64,000 nucleotides of DNA from JAAXHV01 sp965205405. GTDB lineage: Bacteria > Pseudomonadota > Gammaproteobacteria > Eutrophobiales > Eutrophobiaceae. Location of the stretch: positions 868,001-932,000 of the forward strand of contig OZ242169.1 of assembly GCA_965205405.1 (NCBI GenBank). Direction: 5' to 3'. Position 1 is the first letter of the stretch. Every line of letters begins with the position of its first letter. The position numbers and the translations under genes are program-made. Shown here piece by piece: positions 7,015 to 14,284 of the stretch. The notes beneath the pieces are model-generated. The model was given only the letters and a program-made list of their open reading frames with translations. It was not told the origin of the DNA and did no database searches.

Positions 7015-8649
7015 ATGAGCAACGAACACATCTATGAAGCCGGTTTAGGCAAAAATCCGGCCAACTACACACCATTGTCGCCCCTGACCTTTATCGAACG
7101 GGCGGCATTCGTTTATCCCGATTACACGTCGCTCATTCATGGTGAGTTACGTTTTACCTGGGCTGAGACCTATACGCGCTGCCGGCGTCTGGCCTCGGCA
7201 TTGCGCAACAGGGGCATCGGCAAAAACGACACGGTTTCGGTAATGTTGCCGAACATACCGGCCATGTATGAGGCCCATTTCGGCGTGGGCATGGCGAGCG
7301 CCGTGCTGAACGCGCTGAACTACCGGCTGGACGCCGATGCTATCGCGTTCATGCTGGCCCATGGTGAAGCAAAGGCGTTGATTACCGACCGTGAATTCTC
7401 CGCCGTGATCAAAGAAGCCATCGCAAAATCGGGCCGGGACCTTATTGTGATTGACGTCGATGACCCAGCTTATGAAGGAGGCGAACTGATCGGCGAGACG
7501 GACTACGAATCTTTCCTGCTGGAAGGAGAACCCGATTTCGACTGGAGCCTGCCGGCAGATGAATGGGACGCGATTGCGCTGTGCTATACCTCCGGCACCA
7601 CGGGTGATCCCAAAGGGGTGGTGACCCATCATCGCGGCGCCTACCTGAATGCGATTTCCAACCTGCTGGTATGGAATACTGCTGCCCATCCTGTCTACCT
7701 GTGGACTCTGCCCATGTTTCACTGCAATGGCTGGTGCTTTCCCTGGGGTATCGCTGCGGTGATCGGAACAAATGTATGTCTGAGGGCGGTAAGAGCCGAC
7801 TTGATATTCTCATCGATCAGGAAAGAAAAAGTGGACCATCTCTGCGGAGCGCCGATAGTATTGAACCTGCTGGCCAACGCCCCTGCTGAATTGAAACAGG
7901 GCATAGAACATCAGGTAAAGGTCATGACCGCGGCATCGGCACCGCCCCCTGCCGTATTGCAGGCAATGGAAGAAATGAACTTCCCCGTCACTCACGTATA
8001 CGGCCTGACCGAGGTATACGGGCCGGCGGTCGTGTGTGCCTGGCGCGAGGAATGGAATGACCTGCCCATGGAGAAACAGGCCGAAATCAAGTCAAGGCAA
8101 GGGGTGCGCTACCCCTTGCAGGAAGCCGTAATGGTGGCAGACCCGGAGACCCTGGAACCGGTCCCCAGGGATGGTGAGACAGTCGGTGAGATATTCCACC
8201 GCGGCAATATCGTTATGAAAGGCTACCTGAAAAATCCCGGCGCAACGGAGAGCGCCTTTAAGGGGGACTGGTTCCACAGCGGCGACCTGGCCGTCTGGCA
8301 TGAAGATGGTTACGTAGAGATCAAGGATCGCTCTAAAGATATTATTATTTCGGGGGGTGAAAATATTTCCAGTATAGAGGTGGAAAATCTGCTTTACCGT
8401 CACCCGGCCGTGTTGGAGGCTGCGGTAGTAGCCAAACCCGATGAGAAATGGGGCGAAACCCCTTGTGCATTCGTGACCCTGAAAGAGGGAGGAACACTGA
8501 CGGAAGAAGAGGTGTTCGATTTCTGCCGCGCCAACATGGCTCGTTTCAAGGTACCCAGAAACGTCATCTTCGGCCCATTGCCAAAAACCTCCACCGGCAA
8601 GATCCAGAAATTTATACTGCGCGCCAGGACGCAGGAAGCGGGGCCTTGA
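7015..8649 (+). CDS. Acyl-CoA synthetase (AMP-forming)
   Basis: A 544-residue ANL-superfamily ligase that activates a carboxylic acid with ATP and CoA through an acyl-AMP. Seen: the P-loop-like CYTSGTTGDPKGVV near residue 190, the VYGLTEVYGPAVV adenine-site motif near residue 330, the WFHSGDLAVWHEDGYVEIKDRSKD hinge region and the C-terminal lysine in KTSTGKIQKFIL. The layout is that of medium- or long-chain fatty acyl-CoA ligases of about 540 residues. Substrate is not determined. The stop overlaps the start of the CoA-binding protein gene by one base, so they are co-transcribed. No strong Shine-Dalgarno is seen before the ATG. Confidence 0.93.
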   Translation: MSNEHIYEAGLGKNPANYTPLSPLTFIERAAFVYPDYTSLIHGELRFTWAETYTRCRRLASALRNRGIGKNDTVSVMLPNIPAMYEAHFGVGMASAVLNALNYRLDADAIAFMLAHGEAKALITDREFSAVIKEAIAKSGRDLIVIDVDDPAYEGGELIGETDYESFLLEGEPDFDWSLPADEWDAIALCYTSGTTGDPKGVVTHHRGAYLNAISNLLVWNTAAHPVYLWTLPMFHCNGWCFPWGIAAVIGTNVCLRAVRADLIFSSIRKEKVDHLCGAPIVLNLLANAPAELKQGIEHQVKVMTAASAPPPAVLQAMEEMNFPVTHVYGLTEVYGPAVVCAWREEWNDLPMEKQAEIKSRQGVRYPLQEAVMVADPETLEPVPRDGETVGEIFHRGNIVMKGYLKNPGATESAFKGDWFHSGDLAVWHEDGYVEIKDRSKDIIISGGENISSIEVENLLYRHPAVLEAAVVAKPDEKWGETPCAFVTLKEGGTLTEEEVFDFCRANMARFKVPRNVIFGPLPKTSTGKIQKFILRARTQEAGP

Positions 8650-9128
8650 TGATGTTCGACATCAGCAGTAGTGAACTGAGGGAAATACTGTCAACGAATA
8701 AGCGAGTGGCCATAGTCGGCCTGTCAAATGACCCGATGCGTCCCAGTTATTTCGCCGGCAAGTACCTGCAACAGCACGGGTTTGACATTGTTCCCGTCAA
8801 TCCTAATTACCAGGAAATACTGGGCGAAACCTGTTACCCGGACCTGGTTTCCATTCCGGGCAGGGTGGACGTAGTTGACCTGTTTCAAAGACCGGACCGG
8901 GTCATGCCGTTTGTTCAACAGGCCATTGATATCGGCGCGCGGGTGGTCTGGATGCAACTCACCATCATCAACGAAGAGGCGGCGCAACTGGCGCGGAACG
9001 CCGGATTAAAAGTGGTCATGGACCGCTGCATGAAGATCGAATATGCCCGCTTGTACGGCGGACTGAACTATGCGGGCGTGAATACCCGTGTGATTTCAGC
9101 CAAACGCCCGTTATTTGTAAACCGGTAA
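8649..9128 (+). CDS. CoA-binding domain protein
   Basis: A 159-residue single-domain protein of the succinyl-CoA-ligase-type CoA-binding fold. Seen: KRVAIVGLSNDPMRPSYFAG (nucleotide-binding turn), VPVNPNYQEILGETCYPDL and the RVDVVDLFQRPD strand. The frame has no stop back to about 8448, inside the ligase gene, but the ATG at 8649 (overlapping the ligase stop as TGATG) gives the family's usual length. Proteins of this family often lie beside O-acetylhomoserine sulfhydrylase, as here, but their biochemical role is unclear. Confidence 0.88.
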   Translation: MMFDISSSELREILSTNKRVAIVGLSNDPMRPSYFAGKYLQQHGFDIVPVNPNYQEILGETCYPDLVSIPGRVDVVDLFQRPDRVMPFVQQAIDIGARVVWMQLTIINEEAAQLARNAGLKVVMDRCMKIEYARLYGGLNYAGVNTRVISAKRPLFVNR

Positions 9129-9134
9129 TGTATT

Positions 9135-9276
9135 GCCACAGAGAGCACAGAGTACACAGAGAATAACAATTCAGTTATGTTAGATTCAGATCAAACCCCT
9201 GGCCCGGAAATTTCAAATGTACTCATACACAAAAAAGATGCTCGATTCACTCTGTGAACTCTGTGCCCTCTGTGGC
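9135..9276. repeat. CACAGAG inverted repeat element, copy 1
   Basis: The left arm GCCACAGAGAGCACAGAG... (9135-9163) faces the right arm ...CTCTGTGCCCTCTGTGGC (9246-9276) across about 80 bases. Each arm is built from three short CACAGAG units. The inner sequence before the right arm (AAAAAGATGCTCGATTCACTCTGTG) resembles that in copies 4 and 5. It fills the gap between the CoA-binding gene and metY. Confidence 0.8.
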
Positions 9277-9297
9277 TGAAATTAATGAGAGAAAATC

Positions 9298-10584
9298 ATG
9301 GCTGATAAAGAATTTGGTATAGAAACGCTGTGCCTGCACGCAGGGCAGATTCCCGACGCGGTAACCGGTTCCCGGGCGGTACCGATTTACCAGACCGCGT
9401 CCTACGTGTTCGATGACCCCGCTCATGCGGCCAGCCTGTTTGACCTGCAGACCTTCGGCAATGTCTATACGCGCATGATGAACCCGACCACCTCGGTGTT
9501 CGAGGAACGCATGGCGGCGCTGGAAAACGGGCGCGCGGCCCTGGCCGTCAGTTCCGGTATGGCCGCGCAGATGGTTGCCCTGCTGACCCTGATGGAAGAA
9601 GGTGACGAGCTTGTTTCAGCCACTACCTTGTATGGCGGCACTTATTCACAATTTGACGTGACCTTCAGGAAGTTCGGAATCAATGTTATTTTCGTCGATT
9701 CGGACGACCCGGAAAATTTCCGCCGGGCGATTACGTCGAAGACCAAGGCCGTTTACGCCGAAACCATCGGCAACCCGTTGAACAATATCCTGGACCTGGA
9801 AGCCGTTGCCGCAATAGCCAATGAGGCCGGTATTCCGCTGGTGGTCGACAACACGTTTGCCTCACCTTATTTATGCCGGCCGCTGGATTTCGGAGCGGAT
9901 ATCGTGACCCATTCCGCCACCAAGTTTATCGGCGGGCACGGCACTTCCATCGGTGGCGTATTGATCGAGTCCGGCAGGTTTGACTGGGCCAATGGTAACT
10001 TCCCCGGGATGACCGAACCGTCCAAGGGTTATCACGGCGTGCGCTTTTATGAAACCTTCGGAGATTTCGGTTTTACCATGAAGGCGCGCTGTGAAATCCT
10101 GCGCACGCTGGGCCCCAGTCTGAGTCCGTTCAATTCCTTCCTGTTCCTGCAGGGACTGGAAACCCTGCCGGTACGGATGGACCGGCATTGTGAGAATGCC
10201 CTCAAGGTGGCGCGCTACCTGGCAGGACACGATGCTGTCTCCTGGGTGAAATACGCCGGTCTTGAAGACAATGAATACCATGATCTCGCCCGGAAGTACC
10301 TGCCCAAAGGCGCGGGGTCTATACTCTGTTTCGGTGTGAAGGGAGGCGTAGAAGCAGGCGTTAAATTCATCGAAAACGCACAATTCCTGAGTCACCTGGC
10401 CAACGTGGGCGACGCAAAAACCCTGATCATTCATCCGGCTTCGACCACCCACCGCCAATTGTCCGAACAGGAGCAGTTAACTGCGGGTGTCACGCCGGAC
10501 ATGGTGCGCATATCAGTAGGCCTGGAGACTATTGACGACATCCTCTGGGACCTCGACCAGGCCCTGGGCAAATCCCAGGTATAA
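9298..10584 (+). CDS. metY: O-acetylhomoserine sulfhydrylase
   Basis: A 428-residue PLP enzyme of the Cys/Met metabolism family. It makes homocysteine from O-acetylhomoserine and sulfide (direct sulfhydrylation) in methionine synthesis. Seen: YTRMMNPTTSVFEERMAALE, the PLP-stacking region TTLYGGTYSQF, and the PLP lysine in THSATKFIGGHGTSIGG. The extra length of about 430 residues and the long VKYAGLEDNEYH segment separate MetY from the ~390-residue MetB/MetC group. The ATG follows a GAGAGAAAA stretch downstream of the CACAGAG element. It could use the MetE-like protein at 50.7 kb for the next step, though that protein's role is not certain. Confidence 0.94.
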   Translation: MADKEFGIETLCLHAGQIPDAVTGSRAVPIYQTASYVFDDPAHAASLFDLQTFGNVYTRMMNPTTSVFEERMAALENGRAALAVSSGMAAQMVALLTLMEEGDELVSATTLYGGTYSQFDVTFRKFGINVIFVDSDDPENFRRAITSKTKAVYAETIGNPLNNILDLEAVAAIANEAGIPLVVDNTFASPYLCRPLDFGADIVTHSATKFIGGHGTSIGGVLIESGRFDWANGNFPGMTEPSKGYHGVRFYETFGDFGFTMKARCEILRTLGPSLSPFNSFLFLQGLETLPVRMDRHCENALKVARYLAGHDAVSWVKYAGLEDNEYHDLARKYLPKGAGSILCFGVKGGVEAGVKFIENAQFLSHLANVGDAKTLIIHPASTTHRQLSEQEQLTAGVTPDMVRISVGLETIDDILWDLDQALGKSQV

Positions 10585-10597
10585 ACAACTTCAAACA

Positions 10598-10686
10598 GGG
10601 GACAGACCCCGTTTTCTCCCTATTCAGACGGAGAAAACGGGGTCTGTCCCCTATTTAAAAACATGGAGAAAACGGGGTCTGTCCCC
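10598..10686. repeat. GGGGACAGACCCCGTTTTCTCC palindrome with duplicated right arm
   Basis: The left arm GGGGACAGACCCCGTTTTCTCC (10598-10619) has two identical inverted partners, at 10630-10651 and 10665-10686, separated by CTATTTA-type spacers. The array lies between metY and maeB and ends 9 bases before the maeB start codon, filling the place of a ribosome-binding site. The hairpin of the first two arms could end metY transcription. Confidence 0.88.
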
Positions 10687-10695
10687 TATTTAGAT

Positions 10696-13005
10696 ATGAG
10701 TAAGAAAAAAACAAAAACCATCCGCCAGAAAATCGGCGAGGTGCGGGATGCCGCGCTGGAGTATCACCGGAAATCCCCGCCGGGCAAGCTGTCGATACAT
10801 TCGACCAAGCCGCTGGCCAACCAGCATGACCTGGCCCTGGCCTATTCGCCGGGTGTGGCCGCCGCCTGCGAAGAAATCGTCCGCGATCCGGCACAGGCGT
10901 CCATGCTGACAACCCGGGGCAATCTTGTTGCCGTCATCAGCAACGGCACTGCCGTACTGGGCCTCGGCCCCATCGGCCCGCTTGCGTCCAAACCGGTCAT
11001 GGAAGGCAAGGCAGTGCTGTTCAAGAAATTCTCCGGTATAGACGTGTTCGACCTGGAACTCAATGAAACCGACCCGGATAAACTGGTGGATATCATCGCC
11101 AGTCTCGAACCCACCTTCGGCGCCATCAACCTGGAGGACATAAAATCACCGGAATGCTTTATCGTTGAGCGTAAACTGCAGGAACGGCTGAGTATCCCGG
11201 TCATCCACGACGATCAGCACGGCACCGCCATCATCGTCGCCGCCGCCATCACCAATGGTCTGCGGCTGGTAGACAAAAAAATTACCGAGATCAAGCTGGT
11301 TACCTCGGGAGCAGGGGCTGCAGCCCTGGCCTGCCTGGACCTGCTGGTCGCAATGGGCCTGAGAAAAGACAATGTCATCGTCACCGATATTGCAGGTGTG
11401 GTCTATAGCGGCCGTAAGGAAATGATGGATCCATTCAAGGCCCGCTATGCCCGGATAACGAAGGCGAGAACATTGGCGGGAGCTATCAAAGATGCGGACG
11501 TCTTCCTGGGCCTGTCCGTGGGGAACGTGTTGAAACCAAGCATGATCAAACGCATGGCGGACAATCCCATGATCATGGCCCTGGCAAACCCGGATCCGGA
11601 AATCCTGCCCGAGGCGGCGAGGAAGGCCCGGCCTGACGCCATTATCGCCACCGGACGCTCCGACCTTCCCAACCAGGTGAACAACGTCTTGTGTTTCCCG
11701 TACCTGTTTCGCGGCGCGCTTGATGTGGGCGCGACCAGTATCAACGAGGAAATGAAAATTGCCTGCGTCAAGGCCATCGCCGACTTGGCCATGGCCGAAT
11801 CATCGGAAGTGGTCAGCCGGGCTTACGGCGGGCGCGACCTGATATTCGGTCCCGACTACATCATTCCCAAACCGTTCGACCCGCGCCTGATCGTACGCCT
11901 GGCGCCGGCCGTCGCCAGGGCCGCCATGGAAAGCGGCGTGGCAACCCGTCCCATTGCCGATTTCAAGAGCTACCGCCAGCGCCTGATCCAGTTCGTCTTT
12001 CAAACGGGCACTATCATGAATCCGGTGTTCGACCAGGCTGCGCGGGAGCCGAAACGTATTGCCTATGCCGAAGGGGAAGAACGCCGCATCCTGCAGGCCG
12101 CCCAACAGGTGGTTGATGAAGGTCTGGCCAGGCCGTTGCTGGTCGGGCGCACGGAAGTGATCAACCGCCGCATCGGGGAACTGGGTCTGGCCATGGTCAA
12201 GGACAGGGATTTCGAGGTGATCAACCCGGTCAAGGACCGCCGTTGCCTGGATTTGGCCGAGCTTTATCACGGCATCAAGGGCCGCTCCGGTATCTCACCG
12301 GATGAGGCGCGGCGCATAGTGCGTACCCAGTCCACCGCGCTGGCTGCCCTGTTGTTGATGCACGAAGATGTGGATGCCATGCTGTGCGGCACGATAGGAC
12401 CGTTTATCAACCACCTGACCCATGTACGCGATATCGTTGGCAAACGCGAGGATGTCATGGATTTCTCTTCCGTGACGGTGCTGGTGCTTCCGGAAGGGAC
12501 GTTTTTCCTTTGTGATTCCCATGTGTTGCCCGTGCCCGGTGTCGACGACATCGTGGCCATGACCCTGCTTGCCGCAGAAGCCGTGCAGCGTTTCGGTATC
12601 AAGCCGCGTATTGCCCTGGTTTCCCATTCCAACTTCGGCAGCCGGAATAACGCCTCTTCCGAAAAGATGCGCGCGGCGGCAAAAATCCTGCAGCAGCGCG
12701 AACCGCAACTGGTCGTGGAAGGTGAGATGCATGCCGATGCCGCCATATCGGAAACCATTCGCGCCAACGCGTTTCCCGACTCCAAGCTGCGCGGCCGCGC
12801 CAACACGTTAATCCTGCCCAATATAGACGCTGCCAATATCTCTTTTAACCTGTTGAAGATGCTGGGCGGCGGCGTCACCGTAGGGCCCCTGCTGGTGGGT
12901 GCGGCCCGGCCTGCCCATATCCTGACCAATGCCTCAACCGTACGCGGAATTGTCAATATGTCCGCGCTGGCCGTGGTGGAGGCACAGAGCAGAATCCGGG
13001 CGTGA
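10696..13005 (+). CDS. maeB: NADP-dependent malic enzyme with phosphotransacetylase-like domain
   Basis: A 769-residue protein of the MaeB type: malic enzyme domains (about residues 1-430) followed by a phosphate acetyltransferase-like domain (about 440-769) that usually regulates activity. It converts malate to pyruvate, CO2 and NADPH. Seen: LALAYSPGVAAACEEI, VIHDDQHGTAIIVAAA, SGAGAAALACLDLL for the dinucleotide, and the GFINHL-type and ADAAISE segments of the PTA half. I chose the ATG at 10696, as in homologues starting M-S-K-K. An in-frame ATG at 10663 lies within the repeat array. No clear Shine-Dalgarno precedes either, because the repeat ends 9 bases before the ATG. Confidence 0.94.
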   Translation: MSKKKTKTIRQKIGEVRDAALEYHRKSPPGKLSIHSTKPLANQHDLALAYSPGVAAACEEIVRDPAQASMLTTRGNLVAVISNGTAVLGLGPIGPLASKPVMEGKAVLFKKFSGIDVFDLELNETDPDKLVDIIASLEPTFGAINLEDIKSPECFIVERKLQERLSIPVIHDDQHGTAIIVAAAITNGLRLVDKKITEIKLVTSGAGAAALACLDLLVAMGLRKDNVIVTDIAGVVYSGRKEMMDPFKARYARITKARTLAGAIKDADVFLGLSVGNVLKPSMIKRMADNPMIMALANPDPEILPEAARKARPDAIIATGRSDLPNQVNNVLCFPYLFRGALDVGATSINEEMKIACVKAIADLAMAESSEVVSRAYGGRDLIFGPDYIIPKPFDPRLIVRLAPAVARAAMESGVATRPIADFKSYRQRLIQFVFQTGTIMNPVFDQAAREPKRIAYAEGEERRILQAAQQVVDEGLARPLLVGRTEVINRRIGELGLAMVKDRDFEVINPVKDRRCLDLAELYHGIKGRSGISPDEARRIVRTQSTALAALLLMHEDVDAMLCGTIGPFINHLTHVRDIVGKREDVMDFSSVTVLVLPEGTFFLCDSHVLPVPGVDDIVAMTLLAAEAVQRFGIKPRIALVSHSNFGSRNNASSEKMRAAAKILQQREPQLVVEGEMHADAAISETIRANAFPDSKLRGRANTLILPNIDAANISFNLLKMLGGGVTVGPLLVGAARPAHILTNASTVRGIVNMSALAVVEAQSRIRA

Positions 13006-13013
13006 TAGCAATG

Positions 13014-13062
13014 AAAAAAAGGGGACAGATTTATTTTTAAAAAATAAATCTGTCCCCTTTTT
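13014..13062. terminator. Bidirectional terminator formed by a GGGGACAGATTTATTTTT palindrome
   Basis: An A-run (13014-13020), 18/19-base inverted arms (13021-13057: GGGGACAGATTTATTTTT and its complement) and a T-run form a hairpin with U-rich tails on both strands. It sits exactly between the convergent maeB and RDD genes. It carries the same GGGGACAG ends as the repeat before maeB, so it looks like a repeat element serving as a terminator. Confidence 0.75.
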
Positions 13063-13518
13063 CTATTGACGGGAAAATACGACTGTTTCCGGCTTTTTTC
13101 GAACCACTGCCGTCCCCGACAGCTTGTCATGCCAGCCCTGTTTACGCTTGTCGAACGCTATCCATATAAAACCCAGCCCAAGGGGTAGAAGTGATACCAG
13201 GTAACCGACATACCTGGCGATATAGCGGGCAGTGGACGGGGATTCTCCCGTTCTTATATCAACTATCTTCGCAGATATGGCCATCTTGCCGGGGGTCGCT
13301 GCCTTGAAAACCCAGAACATGATGACGAATAGCGCGGGTAACAGCGTAGAGACAAGAAAATCCGTCAGGAGACTTACCGATGCGATGTATGCACCCCCGA
13401 ACATGATTGATGAAAAGGGTGTGGCGATAAGGCCAATCAAAAAACAATCTATGATAAATGCCCACATCCGTATCCAGAAGCCGGCATATTCCAGATCATC
13501 TCGTTTGGTTGCTTCCAC
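13063..13518 (-). CDS. RDD-family membrane protein
   Basis: A 151-residue inner-membrane protein with the RDD domain. Seen: AGFWIRMWAFIIDCFLIG at the N-terminus (the Arg and Asp of RDD in the first helix), a second and third hydrophobic stretch, TPGKMAISAKIVDIRTGE and YLVSLLPLGLGFIWIAFDKRKQGWHDKLSGT near the end. The last motif (Lys-Gln-Gly-Trp-His-Asp) is highly characteristic. Function is not established for most members; transport of ions or small solutes has been proposed. The gene stops in the flank of the bidirectional terminator. Confidence 0.87.
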   Translation of the reverse strand: MEATKRDDLEYAGFWIRMWAFIIDCFLIGLIATPFSSIMFGGAYIASVSLLTDFLVSTLLPALFVIMFWVFKAATPGKMAISAKIVDIRTGESPSTARYIARYVGYLVSLLPLGLGFIWIAFDKRKQGWHDKLSGTAVVRKKPETVVFSRQ

Positions 13519-13619
13519 GTATATTTTCCACTGCGTTTGATGGGTCCCGATTGACGGGCATTATAACTGAACCGTATATTTATTTTAATGCGTTCTTCAC
13601 CAACAGAAAAATCGAGGAT

Positions 13620-13733
13620 ATGGGAATGTTACATGTGTTGATTGCAGGCGGCGGGATCGGCGGGTTGACAACGGCCTTGTGCCTGCACCAGGCGGGGATC
13701 AAGGCTACTGTATTTGAAGCCTCCCGGATGTAG
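13620..13733 (+). pseudogene. Remnant of an FAD-dependent monooxygenase (N-terminus only)
   Basis: An open stretch of 37 codons encodes MLHVLIAGGGIGGLTTALCL followed by HQAGIKATVFEAS and then a stop. The GGGIGG turn and the Glu after the second strand (VFEAS) are the FAD ADP-binding motif at the start of aromatic-ring hydroxylases. Nothing of the remaining ~350 residues follows; the next gene is unrelated. I read it as a broken gene or deletion scar. It is probably not functional. Confidence 0.6.
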
Positions 13734-13830
13734 AGTGCCGGCGTCCGGCGGATATTCGGGCAGCTTTTATATTTCATTAAAAGATGAATCAGTCTAAAAT
13801 CGGAACTCACATAGCTATCGGGAGAAAAAA

Positions 13831-14241
13831 ATGGCGAAAATAGAAGGCGGTTGCCTGTGTGGCGACATACGCTACAAGAGTGAAGCCGAGCCTTTGGTAA
13901 CGGTGCTTTGTCATTGTATCAATTGCCAGAAGCTAAGCGGCGCGGCTTATTCGTTAAATATTGTCTTGCCGAAAGGCTCACTGGATATACAGGGAGAAAT
14001 GACGACCTACGTGGATACGGGAGACAGCGGAAGCAACCTGGATCGCAATTTCTGCGGTCGTTGTGGCTCGGGCATCACCAGCGAACCCTCAGTAATGGAT
14101 ACTATCACCGTGCTTAAGGCCGGCACGCTGGATGATACATCCTGGGTCAAACCCGTAATGGAAATTTACTGTGACAGTGCCCAGGAATGGACCCGTGTCC
14201 ATACGGAGTTGCAATCGCATCCGAAAATGATGCCGTCCTAG
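13831..14241 (+). CDS. GFA/CENP-V domain zinc protein
   Basis: A 136-residue protein with the GFA fold. Seen: GGCLCGDIRY at residue 5, CHCINCQKLSG near 29 and FCGRCGSGI near 75, the cysteines that bind two zinc ions in this family. GGGAGAA lies upstream of the ATG. The name comes from glutathione-dependent formaldehyde-activating enzyme, but most members have no proven activity and may bind thiols or glutathione adducts. It is followed 43 bases later by hyuA on the same strand, so it may be co-transcribed with the hydantoinase genes. Confidence 0.88.
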   Translation: MAKIEGGCLCGDIRYKSEAEPLVTVLCHCINCQKLSGAAYSLNIVLPKGSLDIQGEMTTYVDTGDSGSNLDRNFCGRCGSGITSEPSVMDTITVLKAGTLDDTSWVKPVMEIYCDSAQEWTRVHTELQSHPKMMPS

Positions 14242-14284
14242 GAGTCTGTATTCCAGATACGCACCGGGAAATACCAGCAAAACC

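Noticed and set aside
8448..8648. N-terminal extension of the CoA-binding protein into the ligase gene
   Set aside because: The added residues are an out-of-frame reading of the conserved ligase C-terminus; the start overlapping the ligase stop fits the family length.
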